From Odontesthes bonariensis (lineage: Eukaryota > Chordata > Actinopteri > Atheriniformes > Atherinopsidae): a DNA stretch of 64,000 nt. The DNA is taken from NCBI RefSeq assembly GCF_027942865.1, contig NC_134509.1:20508697-20572696 (forward strand), given 5' to 3'. Below, piece after piece: positions 12,401 to 23,600 of the stretch. The translations under genes were made by a program, and so were the position numbers. The notes beneath the pieces were generated by a model. It ran no database searches and had not been told where the DNA came from. It saw only the letters and a list, made by a program, of their open reading frames with translations. How positions within the stretch are numbered: the first letter of the stretch is position 1; the number at the start of each line of letters is the position of its first letter.

Positions 12401-15400
12401 TTTCTTTCTTAACTTAACATCTATAAGGGTTCATTCTCCTTCAGTTCACAGAGGCGACCTGTCAGTTGGGTCTCGTTTTGCACCTCTTTGTCCCCTTTTT
12501 TCTTCTTTGTGTTGAATTGTACTGATGGACACAAAAGTATTTTACACCTTTGCTCCGACTCATCTAACTCTATCTAACTCTATCCAATGTAAAGAGAGTA
12601 GGATGGTAAAATATATGAATTATTCCCTAAAGTGGGGCAGTTTAGCAGAGTTTTGGTTCGTCACAAACACAGACGGAGAGGTTGTAGGGGTGGTCTCTTC
12701 ATCGCCACATTATGTGGTAGCTTCGCTGGATTCTTTATCCAAAGTGTCATGAGAAGCTAAAATGAAATCTGATGAAACAAAAGCAGCATATCTATACTTC
12801 TAACACAGAAAAACGCTTATTGCACCTTCTTTTAACCATGTTTTGGTCACACAAAGCACACTGAGTGAGAGATTTAAATAGTGCAATAAGGCTGACCTTT
12901 AAGCTGCCTAAAAGGGACGTTCAGTCTGGTTTTTAGTTCCTCTCAGACACTGCTAACTCTCTGGCTTACAGCCCAACAAATGGGTGGTTTAAAGAAACAA
13001 ATCAGAGCGTCTTTTTTTCTCTAGGATAGAAATAATGAAGGCGTAGATGTGCCTGACAATGAGAGATTAGGAACATCTGAGTAACATCCATGGCTGTACC
13101 TGTGTGGAACGACGAGACTGACGCATCAGCCGAGATCGAGCTTTCCTCTGAGACTCAGACTCTTCGTCTCTAACTGGAGCCTGAAATCTGAATATATCAA
13201 CACCCACAAATTATTTATTTCATTTACAGAACGCACAACGTCACCACAAACTGCCACACCAATCTGTGTGAAATCAAGAAAAATCAAACTGTAGTTGATG
13301 TTGGATATGAGTACTGTTTGTGCTGCTGCTGCTTCTTGTCAGCGTTGGGAGTGTTGGGGCTCTCGGCGGCGCCGGCGGCCCTCGTCTGAGGAGTGGGTTG
13401 GACCCTGGCAGTGCGGCTCGCCTTGTCCTGCTCCTTCTCCTCCTCCTCATCTTTCTCCTCTGATGTCTGGACCACATGAGAGAGGAGAAAAGGCCGGCAG
13501 ATTAAATTAAATCCGCTGTCAACAGCTACAACTTCCATTTATCGCCCAAATGGGGAAACACAATAGAAACTAATGCTGAGATGACGAGCTTTAATCTTCT
13601 TCAGGGCGTGTTCAAACTCACAGATTGAGTGATCTGAGGGCTATTATGACACAGATTCATGTGATTCTTCTTTAAAAATATTCATTGCAGTACAAAGAAC
13701 AAAGCATGACCCCTTTGTTACTTTCTGATGGCTTCATATTGTTCTCGTTTGACCATCAGCCACCACAGCGCAGACTCTGATTACATGTGACAAAGCTAAT
13801 GCTAATGCTAATGTAAAACCACTCTGTAACACCCATCCAAAGTAACCTGAGAGCTGTTAGAGAACGTTCTGGAGTACATGTTTGATCCTGGTCTCTTCTG
13901 AAAGCTCAACTTCTTTCCCAAGCAGTCAGAATCACTCTTCAGTGTTACTGGGACTGTGATTCACTCTGATACCTGTAGATGACAACAGCTGTTGGCTGGA
14001 AAACACGATTAGATCACAGCCTGATTCCTTATCAAGGTCTGGTCCAGTTCTGATAACATTACCACCAAAGTTTTCCCCCCACAGACTCGTCACTGACCTA
14101 CTGTCTCCACCACATCCTGAAGTAGAGATTTAGGTTTGCTACATTTTCGCCTCAGAAACCTAAAAAAATAAAACCATCCAGAGCACGAGCGCTGAGGACT
14201 GGCTGCAGCCATGTTGCTTTACGCGGGACATTTAAAGTTGCTCTGTACACCGTGTGATAAACTTCTTACCTTGTCAGCAGGACTGACTGTAGCTGTGGTC
14301 ACACTCTCCGAGTCTGGACTGGACACATTGGAGCTTTCTGGGGATAAAAGCCAACAAGCATCGTTAGTAATCAGCACGACGCCTCAAAGCGTCGCTCAGA
14401 GCCAGACTGATTTACCGGGGCTGCTCTCTTTCTCTTCGCTCAGCTCCAGGCCTCCTGAAATGCCCCTTTCTTTAGACTGATCCTGCACATTAATCTTGTC
14501 TTTACTGCTCATCCTGCACACTGAGGTCCTGCAAGCAAAAGATGGACACAGTGAGGAAGTACCCGAGGAGCCTTTTCCTTTACTCTGTGTCCGACTACAA
14601 CAATCAAAATATTTGATATACGGGATAAGTTTATTAACCTCCGCCGCCCTTTTTGTGCATTCGCGGCGTTGGAGCCTGGTTGGTTCTGCCTCTCCGTTAC
14701 AGACTGCTCATTACGCCACTGGAAGACAGAAAGACGTGATCCAACTCTCACAAAATAAAACGTAACGCACAGATGAAAAACAAACACCGTCTTACGTTAG
14801 CTTGTTTGTGCGATAATTCCTCCAGAAGCTGCTCCACGCTTTCATCAGCTACATCAAAAGGTGTCTGACCCTGTGAAATTCACGTCCCAGAGAGGAAGAA
14901 ACAAGACGGAGGTGACGCGTCGCATCAAAAGCAAACAAAAAAAGCGTGCGTGGTGGTAAACGGGCTCAACACAGAGGTGTGAGGGCCTCACCCCGTTACT
15001 GCGGGCCTCCATATTGCACAGCTGTTCAGCCAGAATGTGACACGCCTCCCCCTGACCCCAGTGAGCGGCGGCGTGGAGAGGCGTCCAGCCGTCAAAGTCT
15101 GTGGCCGACACGTCCAACCCACACTGACACAGTATCCTGGAGGAACAAAGGACGACAGAGCAGGAAGAGCTGAGTATCGATCAACGGATAAACGTTTATC
15201 AAACGGCAGTTCAGTTAGCTGGTGGAAAATGTTTACTTCAGGGCCTCTATGTAGCCTTTGGCTGCGGCTACGTGCAGCGGGCTGGCTCCGGTCTTTGGGT
15301 GACGAACGTCGGCAGGGAGGCCGTCGGTCAGCCAGGTCCGGGCGTCCGTCATGATCTGCTCTTCCTCCAGTCGTTTTGCTGCCTCCAAGTCCACACCTGG

Positions 15401-18400
15401 ACACAGCGAATCTCGATGTGAAAAATACAGGAATCGCTAACGAATGCTGTGAGCTCTCCAATGATGTAACTCCGGAGGGAAATTAGATATTCAAATGCTG
15501 TGGTTGAGTTTGCATGACACAGCTGCATTAAAGGGGACATGCTATGGAAGAAAATGTCTCTTTTTCTGTGTCCGAAGTCACGACCAACTGAGAAAAAAAA
15601 CATGTCATTCAGTGAGATGTTCAGATTACAAACAGCTTCAATAATCCTCATCAGATCTAAGATTTATAAACATGATTTTTTATTTATTTATTTATTTAGT
15701 CATTCATTATTATCAGTTAGTAGTAGTATTTTTATTAGAATTGGTATTATTATTGTTGTTATTAATATACAATCAAATAATTTTTTTGAGCTACTTGACT
15801 AATTTGAATTTCCCCCATTGGGGGATGAATAAAATATTTTTCTATTCTATGTTATTTAGCCCATTTTCTCGTTATCTCTGCCCAACTTCCACTTCAGATG
15901 ATGCTGCATTCGTCGTACCTCAGACGTGTGAAACCTTTTTCAGTCTCCCGTTTAAACACATGTAGCCGATTCCCATCCAAACGCAGCCCTGACTGAACGC
16001 CACTCACCCCGTCTCTGAGTGTAATCCTGAAGGATGGACTCCGTGGACTCATCCAGAGCAATGTCCAGAGGAACATCACCATCACAGTTCACAGCGGAAA
16101 GAGACGCATCTCGCTGCAAAAGGAATCTGAGGAAACAAACAGAAGGTGACGATCCATTCAACTCAAGAAAGACGACAAAATCCCGTTTAAACAGGCGGCT
16201 CATAATCCCATCACACTATCTGTGTTTGTGGCGCAGAAACATTCAGCCTCCACACTGAGGCCAAACGGCATCAATCAACAACACACTGCGGAGAAACGGC
16301 ATATCAGGTTTGAAATCTTTGGAGCTGCATGCGTCTGTGTGCTCGTCCCGCCCACTCATGCTTCAGCTGGCGTGTTGTTCTGCCAAACACGACAACAATG
16401 TTAGTATTGTTGAGTGTGGAAACACTCTGGCACCCACGCTGTGCTCTGACGCCGCTACACGCTTTAAAAGGACTGATGTCACACTGTATACACACTCTGT
16501 AATGTCAGGGTAGCCGCAGGAGGAAGCAACATGCAGCGGCGTCCATCCCTCACTGTCCACCTGGTTCACGTCGGCGCCGTGCTCCAAAAGGAAGGTCACG
16601 ATGTCCATGCTGCCATCAATGCAGGCCTGTGCAGCACAAAAAAAAAGACGATTAAATCTTTCTTCTGGGTGTTAGTGAAACCTGAGCGAGGCGAACGTGC
16701 CTCACCTGGTGCAGAGCAGTGATGCCGTCAGCATTGGAGCAGTTAACGATGTCTGCCACGTCTTCCCCGTTCTCCTTTTCGGTGTCTTTGGCCTCGTGCA
16801 GCATCGCCCCGGCCTCCTGCGTGTCACCGCTGGCGCAGGCGGCCAGGAACTCGGCGGCCCTGTCAAACCTCACCCTCTTCCTGAAAACAGAGGAGGCACC
16901 TACGTCACCTCAACCCATTCGGACCGGGAGCAGAGTACAGATAAGGGCGAAGGTGATTACCTTAAATAGGAGCTGGATATTTAAGCTCTTAAATGGCTTT
17001 AATGTCAGGTTTCTATTTTCTTTCTGGCACATTTGTGGGGAAACTCTTGGGTTTTCCATTGGTGCACGGCGTTCAAGAACCAGCACACATTAAAGTCAGA
17101 GGGTGAGAAGAAACTAATTCTAAAAAGCTGTGATTTTAGACCATTTCAAGTGAAAACAACACATTTATCATCTGTTGCTTCTGTCCGCTTGAAAAAAATG
17201 ACTCAAACTCGATTTTTTTTTTTTCAGGTCGTTTTCAACCGTGAATGAATCCAGGTTTGGTAGCAACTGAATGTTTCTTACACGAGGTCATAAAAGTGAG
17301 ATTATATCTCAATTCAATGTTCCCGACATGCCGGAAATCATAACTTCAAAGCCTCATTTTTTTTTTTTAACCTTGATGTGGTCGCTGTGTACAGACGACC
17401 AAAAGTGCCTAAATAAAAAATAAATGAATTCATTTTTAATCATCTTTGTATCTATTTTACAATTATCTTTGTAAATTTATTTACACATTATGAATTTTTT
17501 TCAATATTAATTATAATATATATATATATTAACTTTTTTTATTTTCATCACTGAAAAAAAATTTAAATTCAATTCAATTTTCAATTCATTTTTATTTATA
17601 TAGCGCCAAATACAACAAATGTCATCTCAAGGCACTTAGATAGTAAGTCCAATTCAAGCCAATTGGAATTCAATTAATATCAATGATCAATTTCTTTATT
17701 TTGATTATGGTAGTTTTGACCTTCTAAAGTTGCCCAAAGTTTGGGGGGAAAATGAGGCTGAAACACTTCTCTGTGGCCATGTAGTTCAACTTCCCCCAAC
17801 AAACGGTTAATCCAAATAAAAACAGTGTTTAAAGCACTTTGACTAATGTTTTACTGGGTAAAGAACGTAACGCTGAGGTCCGGGACGGGAAACTTACGTT
17901 ACGGACTGCAAAACGTGACCGTTTGTGCCCTTATCTTTGTTTTCTTCCAGGAGGAAATGAGTAATTCTGAGTTTCTAGATGCTATCAAGTTCAGAACAAG
18001 TAAAAATGTTGTAGGCCGGGTCCCCCACGTGTGTGAATTAAATACTTTCTGGATAACAAGTGAGATATACGAACACAAATAAGCAAGTTCAGATATAAGT
18101 TGCTGTTAGATCAGTTGATTGCTGATTCGGTTTTTCCACGAGACTTAAAGACAACAACAACGACTTTTGTTGACGTTTCAGTAGTTCTCAATAAGCTTTG
18201 AATTACATAGTAACCATTAAACACAGGAACAGTTCAATAAGCCTGATACAACAAACTGGGCACAGACTACCACACACCAAGCTGAATGTAGGGCTGGGCG
18301 ATAAATCAATATTATCGAATAATTCAAATCTGCAGTTTATGGCGACTTGTTTAGATGAAAAGCTTTTTTTCCTTTAATGTGCACCGCTCTCTTTGGGCTT

Positions 18401-21400
18401 TCGTAGTAAAGGCGCCAAAGTCATCAGTTATTTGGAACTGGTTCGGTTTTGTGACCTCAGACTCAGGACGAGTAACAACACGTTGAAGGCTGTTGCTTCT
18501 AAAGATGGGAGCACAACCAATTTATTCCAACACCTCAAACAGAGGCATGCCCCCAAGTGGGAGACGCTGTGAGACAGCAGCCCACAACCTCCCGCTAAAG
18601 GCTGATTTACAGTCGTCCAGGAAAGGCTACAGAGAGCCACGTCGTCGGAAACCCTCCCGGAGACGCTCTCCGTCGCTTGCGTGCGTCGGCCAAAATTCCT
18701 GTCTTTCCGTCGAGGAGACGGAGACTCGCGGAGACCGCAAGCGTTGTGATTGGTCGGCTAACAACATAATTTCCAGAATCACTTTTCCGGTTTAGCTCCT
18801 TCCTCTCACAACAACAACACCGCCATTTTGGAAAGAGTTTACTGTGTGCTGGTCAACATTTGGTCAAAATTATTTGCATTTCAAAGCCAATAAGCTCCAA
18901 CAACAGTCTCTCTCTCGGTCGCCATCGTTCACTGTGAGGAGTGGAACGGAGCCGGAAGGTGAACAATCTATCAACGACTTTCACGATAGACGTCGCGAGA
19001 TTAGGTCGTCTAACGTAGCGACGCCTGCTGACCGGGAGGTGAATTGCCTTGCGTATCCGACATCCCCACGGAGAACTTCGAAAGGTTTAATAGCCTCTGC
19101 GTGACCACGGAGTCGGATTGGCCGATAGCTTACGGAGTAGCATATTGAGGCCTTTTGAGACAACCCACATCTGGGTAAAATGTTTTCACCGATGGAAAGC
19201 CATCACAGACGTGGTCACGTTGTATATCGCTAAAGAGATGGCCCGTTTAGACGGTGGAAAAGCCCGGCTTTATGTTTGTAGCGCGTAGTTCTACACAAAG
19301 TTAGCATGTTTCAAAACTCGCGTTTGAATGAAACAAAATTTTAAATTTAGTTTAACTCCCAGAAAGTATGTTCAAAATAAATGCAAAAAACTTGTTTTGA
19401 GTCATTTCTCTCGTTTGTAGTGCGTTTTAAAGAAAGTAGAGAAAGAAAATTAATTGAAATCTCATTTTTAAGTTAATTGCTAATATAGGGCTGTAGCAAA
19501 CAATTATTTAGGTAATCAAGTATTCTATCGATCATTCCATTGATTAATTGAGTAAACTGATAAGAAGTTGCTCTGATGGGCAGAGGGAAATTCGGCAAAA
19601 TATGTTAGCGTATGTTAGCGTGCTTGGGATAGCAGCTAGTTGTGGCACCAATTCTATGGAAATTAGGATCTACTTATCCAACACAATAAAAACAAGTTGC
19701 TTTTTTAAAAAGATTAAAATGTGTCTACAGCACCTAGCCCAAGCCTCAGCTTACTTTCTTCTCTGCTAGCGTCCTTCTCAGTTAACAAGCCTACTGATTT
19801 CCATTAAAATGCTAACCTGTTGTAGCAATGACGTTGTGCTAAGCTAATTCGCTTGTGCAACGGACACATTGTACAGCATTTTCTCTTCTTTTTTCCTCTT
19901 TTTCTGTTTTCGTTGCTTTCTACATCAAATCGAGCTGCTACAAACACAGCACGTGCGCACATTGTGTGACAGTAATAACTGTCCGTGTGAAACAGGGCGA
20001 CCACGGAGCAGAACATGTTGGTAGGGATTAACCGAGGGAGGATTTTTTTTTTTTTGTAATCGAGTTACTAAAATATCTAGGAATCATTACAGCCCCACGG
20101 TAATTCTACTCTCGAATACTTAAATTTCCCTCATCGGTTGCTCGACTACAGCACAACTGGCATCGATTCCTCTTTTAGGCACAATCTTTCCATGAACTAT
20201 GCACTGAACTGTCCCAGGTTGTTAAAATAACTGCACCTCTGAACTTAATGGCCAGCTACTAGATTAATACTCCAGTTTAAAATCATGTTGCAATTCCTCC
20301 ATCACACACTGGCTTCATAGAGCCATTTCTCTGTTTTATTTCAGTTAAATTTATTCTAAAGGCGGACCCCTGATGGTGCATTCAAAGACTAACTGAAAAT
20401 CGGATATCTATCAAACATTAGATACCCCAAAAATTGAAATACCCCAAGATTCCCAAGTCTGGATATCAAACAAAGTAATTAAAGCATTATCATTTCACTT
20501 GTCTTTTAAGTTGATTATATGCTGATGAGAACTTGCTGTCAGCAGCAAAGCAAAAGGGTAAAAGAGGGCTACTTTCCTACTTTTAAGGTACAGTGAATGC
20601 AGCATGATTTGAACTTGAAGTTGGGTGGAGATAAAGATGAGGAGGCTGATTAATTAAACTTTTAGGAATCCACCGCAAATCCGAATGGGTGGCTGAATTG
20701 CATATTTTCAGATCTAGGCAGCCCCAAGAACAAAGGGACATGGTTGCGTTCTTTTAACATTTGTTCTCAAGCACAGAAAAGGGGATATTTTCAGAACATG
20801 TCCCCTTTAAAATGACATGGTCACTGCCCGTGTTCGTTGTACAATGATTGAAATCAAGCACTGCAAAATCTACATCACAGTGCTCCCGAAAAGACCAATA
20901 ATAAACATGTACCGAAGAGAGGAAGAGATATGATTCAGCACAGACAGACTGTGGACAAAATGCTGGACATGAACACTCACTGAGACACACTGCTAGCCCG
21001 CTAATACACACAGCAACCTCCTGCCTAAAAAAATGACCACTGGTAATACATTCAGGCTCCATCAAACCGGTAGATATTTGGCAGCTGGCCTGTATTATGC
21101 TGCGAGGTGTTTATATGATCTCCTCTCCCTCTATCAGCCCACACACAGCATTACTCTCTTTATATAACTGCAGATGTTTAAGCTAGGCTAGTAGCTGTTA
21201 GCCGACCGTTGGTGTTAAAACTATCGGACGGAGACGTTTCCTCACCGTCGTCTGAGGATGGGGCTGCTTTCATCTCTTTCTGGCGATTCTGACTGCTCGC
21301 TCGGCGGGTCGTTAAGCTCGGCCTCGGGCTCCCCTGCACCCTCCCCGGCATCGCCGCGCCACCTCCGCCGGGGCACGTCCGACGCTTTGTCGGTGCAGGA

Positions 21401-21454
21401 ACCGGCCCATCGCTTCAGCTGCTCCCGCCGCTTGGTCCTCGCCGAGTCCCCCAT
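5788..21454 (-). CDS. ppp1r12c: Protein phosphatase 1 regulatory subunit 12C (myosin phosphatase targeting subunit), 20 exons
   Basis: This subunit targets PP1c to myosin light chain and actin structures. The exons, in gene order on the minus strand, are 21246-21454, 16706-16880, 16496-16626, 16008-16126, 15237-15396, 14992-15136, 14796-14870, 14639-14718, 14416-14513, 14270-14337, 13290-13466, 13100-13180, 11783-11900, 9831-9946, 9371-9423, 9160-9199, 8866-8970, 7243-7287, 6985-7035 and 5788-5874. All phases join, giving about 710 codons (human PPP1R12C is about 780). The start ATG at 21454 opens [16 protein letters not shown], the MYPT N-terminal signature. RVRF at residues 72-75 is the PP1-binding motif. 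The segment [18 protein letters not shown] matches PPP1R12C better than PPP1R12A or B. The protein ends [11 protein letters not shown]. The weakest call is the donor of the exon at 13290, a GTTTGA site. Confidence 0.9.
7373..7402. repeat. Poly(A) tract
   Basis: This is an uninterrupted run of about 30 A in an intron of ppp1r12c. A further A-rich run with interspersed T lies at 9440-9480. The length may be affected by sequencing or assembly. Confidence 0.9.
7630..8692 (+). mobile_element. L2/Maui-type LINE, 5'-truncated remnant
   Basis: This non-LTR retrotransposon fragment lies in an intron of ppp1r12c, antisense to the gene. Decayed reverse transcriptase sequence at about 7640-8070 leads into an open stretch at 8071-8334. 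That stretch encodes [36 protein letters not shown] and [16 protein letters not shown], the C-terminal signature of fish L2/Maui-like reverse transcriptases. The 3' part (about 8340-8692) has the characteristic non-coding tail with the CTGGTTCTGATGGAGG stretch. Frameshifts and stops show it is inactive. Confidence 0.85.
9831..13466 (-). CDS. ppp1r12c: ppp1r12c exons 11-14: central region with both ROCK-type inhibitory sites
   Basis: These exons encode about residues 421-584. Exon 11 (13290-13466) is a low-complexity acidic and Gln-rich linker. Exon 12 (13100-13180) encodes [18 protein letters not shown] and RQSRRSTQ; Thr505 in RRSTQGV corresponds to the MYPT1 inhibitory threonine (Thr696 in MYPT1). 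Exon 13 continues [20 protein letters not shown]. Exon 14 contains [11 protein letters not shown], whose Thr576 corresponds to the second ROCK site (Thr853 in MYPT1). Residue numbers come from my exon model. Phosphorylation at these sites lowers phosphatase activity in the family; here it is inferred from conservation. Confidence 0.88.
10523..11690 (-). mobile_element. Internally deleted Tc1/mariner element, copy 2
   Basis: This is a Tc1-like remnant on the minus strand in a ppp1r12c intron, so it is co-oriented with that gene. It encodes the same N-terminal pieces and the same C-terminal end ([20 protein letters not shown]) as copy 1, with the catalytic centre missing at the same junction (near 10870). 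The two ends carry an imperfect inverted repeat: CCTCATTTCTTTAG at about 10538 and CTAAAGAAATGAGG-like sequence near 11652. ACTGTGCACATAT occurs just outside both tips. It cannot encode an active transposase. Confidence 0.85.
14796..16880 (-). CDS. ppp1r12c: ppp1r12c exons 2-7: PP1-binding motif and ankyrin repeats
   Basis: These exons encode roughly residues 70-338. The PP1-docking motif RVRF is followed by [20 protein letters not shown], the first ankyrin-like helix pair. Then come [65 protein letters not shown] and [20 protein letters not shown], which are ankyrin repeats in the usual MYPT order with the conserved TPLH turns. The last part, [19 protein letters not shown], closes the repeat domain. 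Together these surround and reshape the PP1c active site in the family. An acidic insert ([18 protein letters not shown]) lies between the first two repeats. Splice phases 1, 0, 2, 1, 2, 0 and 0 are consistent throughout. Confidence 0.92.
15801..15850 (+). mobile_element. LINE 3' tail fragment
   Basis: A short stretch reading AATTTCCCCCATTGGGGGATGAATAAA resembles the common fish LINE 3' tail 'ATTTCCCTTTGGGATxAATAAAGT'. It lies in a ppp1r12c intron. A similar tail lies at about 24115-24158, followed by (ATCT)n. No coding part remains. Confidence 0.5.
17560..17700. repeat. SINE-like interspersed repeat fragment
   Basis: The sequence TTCATTTTTATTTATATAGCGCCAAATACAACAAATGTCATCTCAAGGCACTT is a widespread teleost interspersed repeat module. 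Here it is a short fragment in the first intron of ppp1r12c, flanked by AATTCAATT-rich sequence. Its class cannot be fixed from this fragment. Confidence 0.5.
18288..18572 (+). mobile_element. hAT-type transposon fragment with BED zinc-finger piece
   Basis: The fragment begins TAGGGCTGGGCGATAAATCAATATTATCG, a common hAT-type tip. At about 18495-18570 the plus strand encodes [20 protein letters not shown], which is the second half of a BED zinc finger (the HLKxxH histidine pair) as found in hAT transposases. The reading frame then stops. From about 18595 the sequence switches to another repeat beginning AAAGGCTGATTTACAG. It is a decayed fragment in ppp1r12c intron 1. Confidence 0.6.
19486..20096. 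mobile_element. hAT-like MITE
   Basis: Left end TAGGGCTGTAGCAAACAATTATTT and right end AATCATTACAGCCCCA are imperfect inverted repeats of the kind seen in hAT-derived non-autonomous elements. The interior has no coding potential that I recognise. The target duplication is not clear. It lies in ppp1r12c intron 1. Confidence 0.5.
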
Positions 21455-21720
21455 CTATTTAACCGCGGAGGACGGTGTTTTTAAAAATAAAACATACGCT
21501 GGCGGACACAGACACACCCTCCATGTGTATACTTTCACTTCCTGGTTCTTGCTCTTGCTCCTGCACTGAATGTGTGGTGGGAGCCTCGAGCGTCGGGAGC
21601 GCGCAACGCTGTGCGGACCTGTCCTTGTGACGTCACCACCGTTGTTTTGTAGTAGCGCCTTGGGGGCAAACGCAGAAATAGCTTCGCGCCACTGCACGCA
21701 GACTGACGACTGTACTTCCT
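21455..21720 (-). promoter_or_regulatory. ppp1r12c: Probable ppp1r12c promoter / 5' UTR with palindromic CRE
   Basis: The stretch directly upstream of the ppp1r12c start codon is richer in GC and CpG than its surroundings. It contains one perfect cAMP-response-element palindrome, TGACGTCA, at 21628-21635, about 175 bp upstream of the ATG. No TATA box is evident. Assignment as a promoter is inferred from position and composition. Confidence 0.45.
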
Positions 21721-22110
21721 ACCATTGTGTTTTCTGAGACCAGTAAAATTATACATCCTTCAAAACCACTCGGTATTTATAGATCTGGGACCAGAACACT
21801 GTGTGACACCTTGATAAACCACACTTCAGAGAAGATTAATGGTCGTGCCGTGTCTTTTTTCTGCATGAGTAAAAGTTCCCTCCCTACTTTTGGGGTGGAG
21901 GGGATGAAAATGTATAGAATCATCTTGTTATTTGCATAATATATAAGAGTAAGACTTGTACAAGTCCAAATATGCTAATGAGCCTGCAGTTCTTATTGCA
22001 CATGTTTAAAAATTGCAGCACGTTTATCCGGTTTTCTTGACAACATACAACGAAAACAAAGATGACTCAAGACCTTTGCACAGTCGCCTCAGTTAAAGTG
22101 ATAATTCTGT
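21721..22110. other. Intergenic; nothing recognised
   Basis: This AT-rich intergenic DNA lies between the ppp1r12c promoter and a decayed Tc1-like element. I see no gene or repeat that I can name. Confidence 0.35.
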
Positions 22111-22119
22111 TGCATCACA

Positions 22120-23600
22120 GGTTACAACTGGTTAAATGCACAATTATCATTTCTAAACTCACTTTTTTATTTTGGAATTCACATTTACTGGTATAATATT
22201 TTGCAATAGGAACACAAATATACGAATCAATGAGGTTTAAGAGTCAAAAGTTGATTGGACAATATATGGAATCACCTCTCTATTGTCATTTTTATTCAGC
22301 TTGTAATTTGCATTTCTAAAACAAATATATGCACAAGTTGTAAAATATGTTGCAGTTCAATTAGAGTTTAACCAGGTGTCGCAGCTGCTGATTGACAGAA
22401 AACATGAGAGCTGTCAGTGGAAATGGAAAAGATTATAAAACTACTTCAAGAAAGGAATTTAACTGCAAGTGTGACAAAATATGTTGGTTGTTCCCAGTCA
22501 GCTGTGTCTAAGATATCAGACAAGTATAAACAAAATGGGAAGGTTGTAAAAGGTCAAAGAGTCGGGACAGAAAACTCAAAATAGAAAATACTCAACAAAA
22601 TAAATTAAAAACAAATGGACAGAAACAGGAGTCGATGTTTGTGAGTGTAACAGAGACAGTTATGCAGTGTGTATAACACTGTCAACATGTTGATGTATAT
22701 TTCTTTTTTATATAATCAGGTGGACTCTATTTATTGCTAGCTTAAAAACTCATTGTTTGTCATTTCTTTTATGATTTAATTGTACAGACGCTGTATCAGG
22801 GCATACCTCTCATTGCATATCTGTGTGTGCCGTACATGTTTCCAGAGTTTCCAGAAGATAAACGGAGATCGCCTCCGATGAAAACTTCGGGTCCTGTGTC
22901 CGTGTGGTAATCAGTCAAAAAATAATCACAACGCAGGGTGCAGATAAACACCACCGGTTACATGAGCAAACTGAAAGAAACCGGCTGAAGGAACATGGGA
23001 TTTCAATCCAGAAAAGCCAAAGTAAACCATGATTAACACCTAAAGAGAAGAAAAGCAGGTCACAGTGGGCTGAAGAGAAGCAGCCATGGACTGTGGATGG
23101 TTGGATGAAAGTGAGATTCAGAGATGAATCACCAAGGAGATGATGCTGGGACTTTAGTTTGGTCCAATGAAACATAGAAAGATGTCTGGTTGAAGAAAAC
23201 AAGCTCATTTCCACCATCAGTGATGATATGGGGCTGATGTCAGTTAAAGGACCAGAGGAGATGGCAGCCATTACCTCTATAGGAGATGTACAGTTGGACT
23301 CTGACATTTTGGACATTTTCCTCATTCCATCAGTCTAAAGGAGGTTTGGTGATGCTAAGAAAGTGTTTCAGGATGATAATTCATGTTGCAACAGAGCAAA
23401 GAGTGTTCAAACTTTTCTTCAGGAGGGACTCAATGACATGACCAGCAAACAGTGAAAAAAACGCTCCATGACGAGGTTCCATCCTGCAAAGCAAAGGAAG
23501 GTTAAACCTGACTAATGAAGAATTGTGTTTTTAGTGGAATTAAAGAATTAAAGATGTTAGAAAAAACAGAGGAACTGTAACAAAGTGCTAAATGTCATTT
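22120..23600 (+). mobile_element. Decayed Tc1-like transposon (different subfamily)
   Basis: The plus strand contains broken Tc1-type transposase segments. The early part near 22420-22560 has a helix-turn-helix-like reading (ACTGCAAGTGTGACAAAATATG followed by GTTGTTCCCAGTCAGC). Bases 22960-23330 correspond to the middle of the catalytic domain. The track 'TCAGTGATGATATGGGGC' and 'TGGACATTTTCCTC' are Tc1-like on the plus strand, and a long antisense ORF covers the same bases by chance. A later part (23340-23460) has 'CAGGATGATAATTCATGTTGCAACAGAG'. Many stops and frameshifts are present, and about 22690-22860 may be a separate insertion. Boundaries are approximate. Confidence 0.65.

Noticed and set aside
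13274-13477. Arg-rich antisense-frame ORF overlapping ppp1r12c exon 11
   Set aside because: Same strand as the exon but another frame; the low-complexity GAG/AAG repeats give open frames in several registers. Only the [10 protein letters not shown] frame fits the neighbouring exon phases.
14988-15461. 157-codon minus-strand ORF over ppp1r12c exons 5 and 6
   Set aside because: It reads through an intron in a different frame from the ankyrin exons, and no motif is present.
22915-23325. 136-codon minus-strand ORF
   Set aside because: It is antisense to a decayed Tc1 catalytic region, where the sense strand shows the family sequence.
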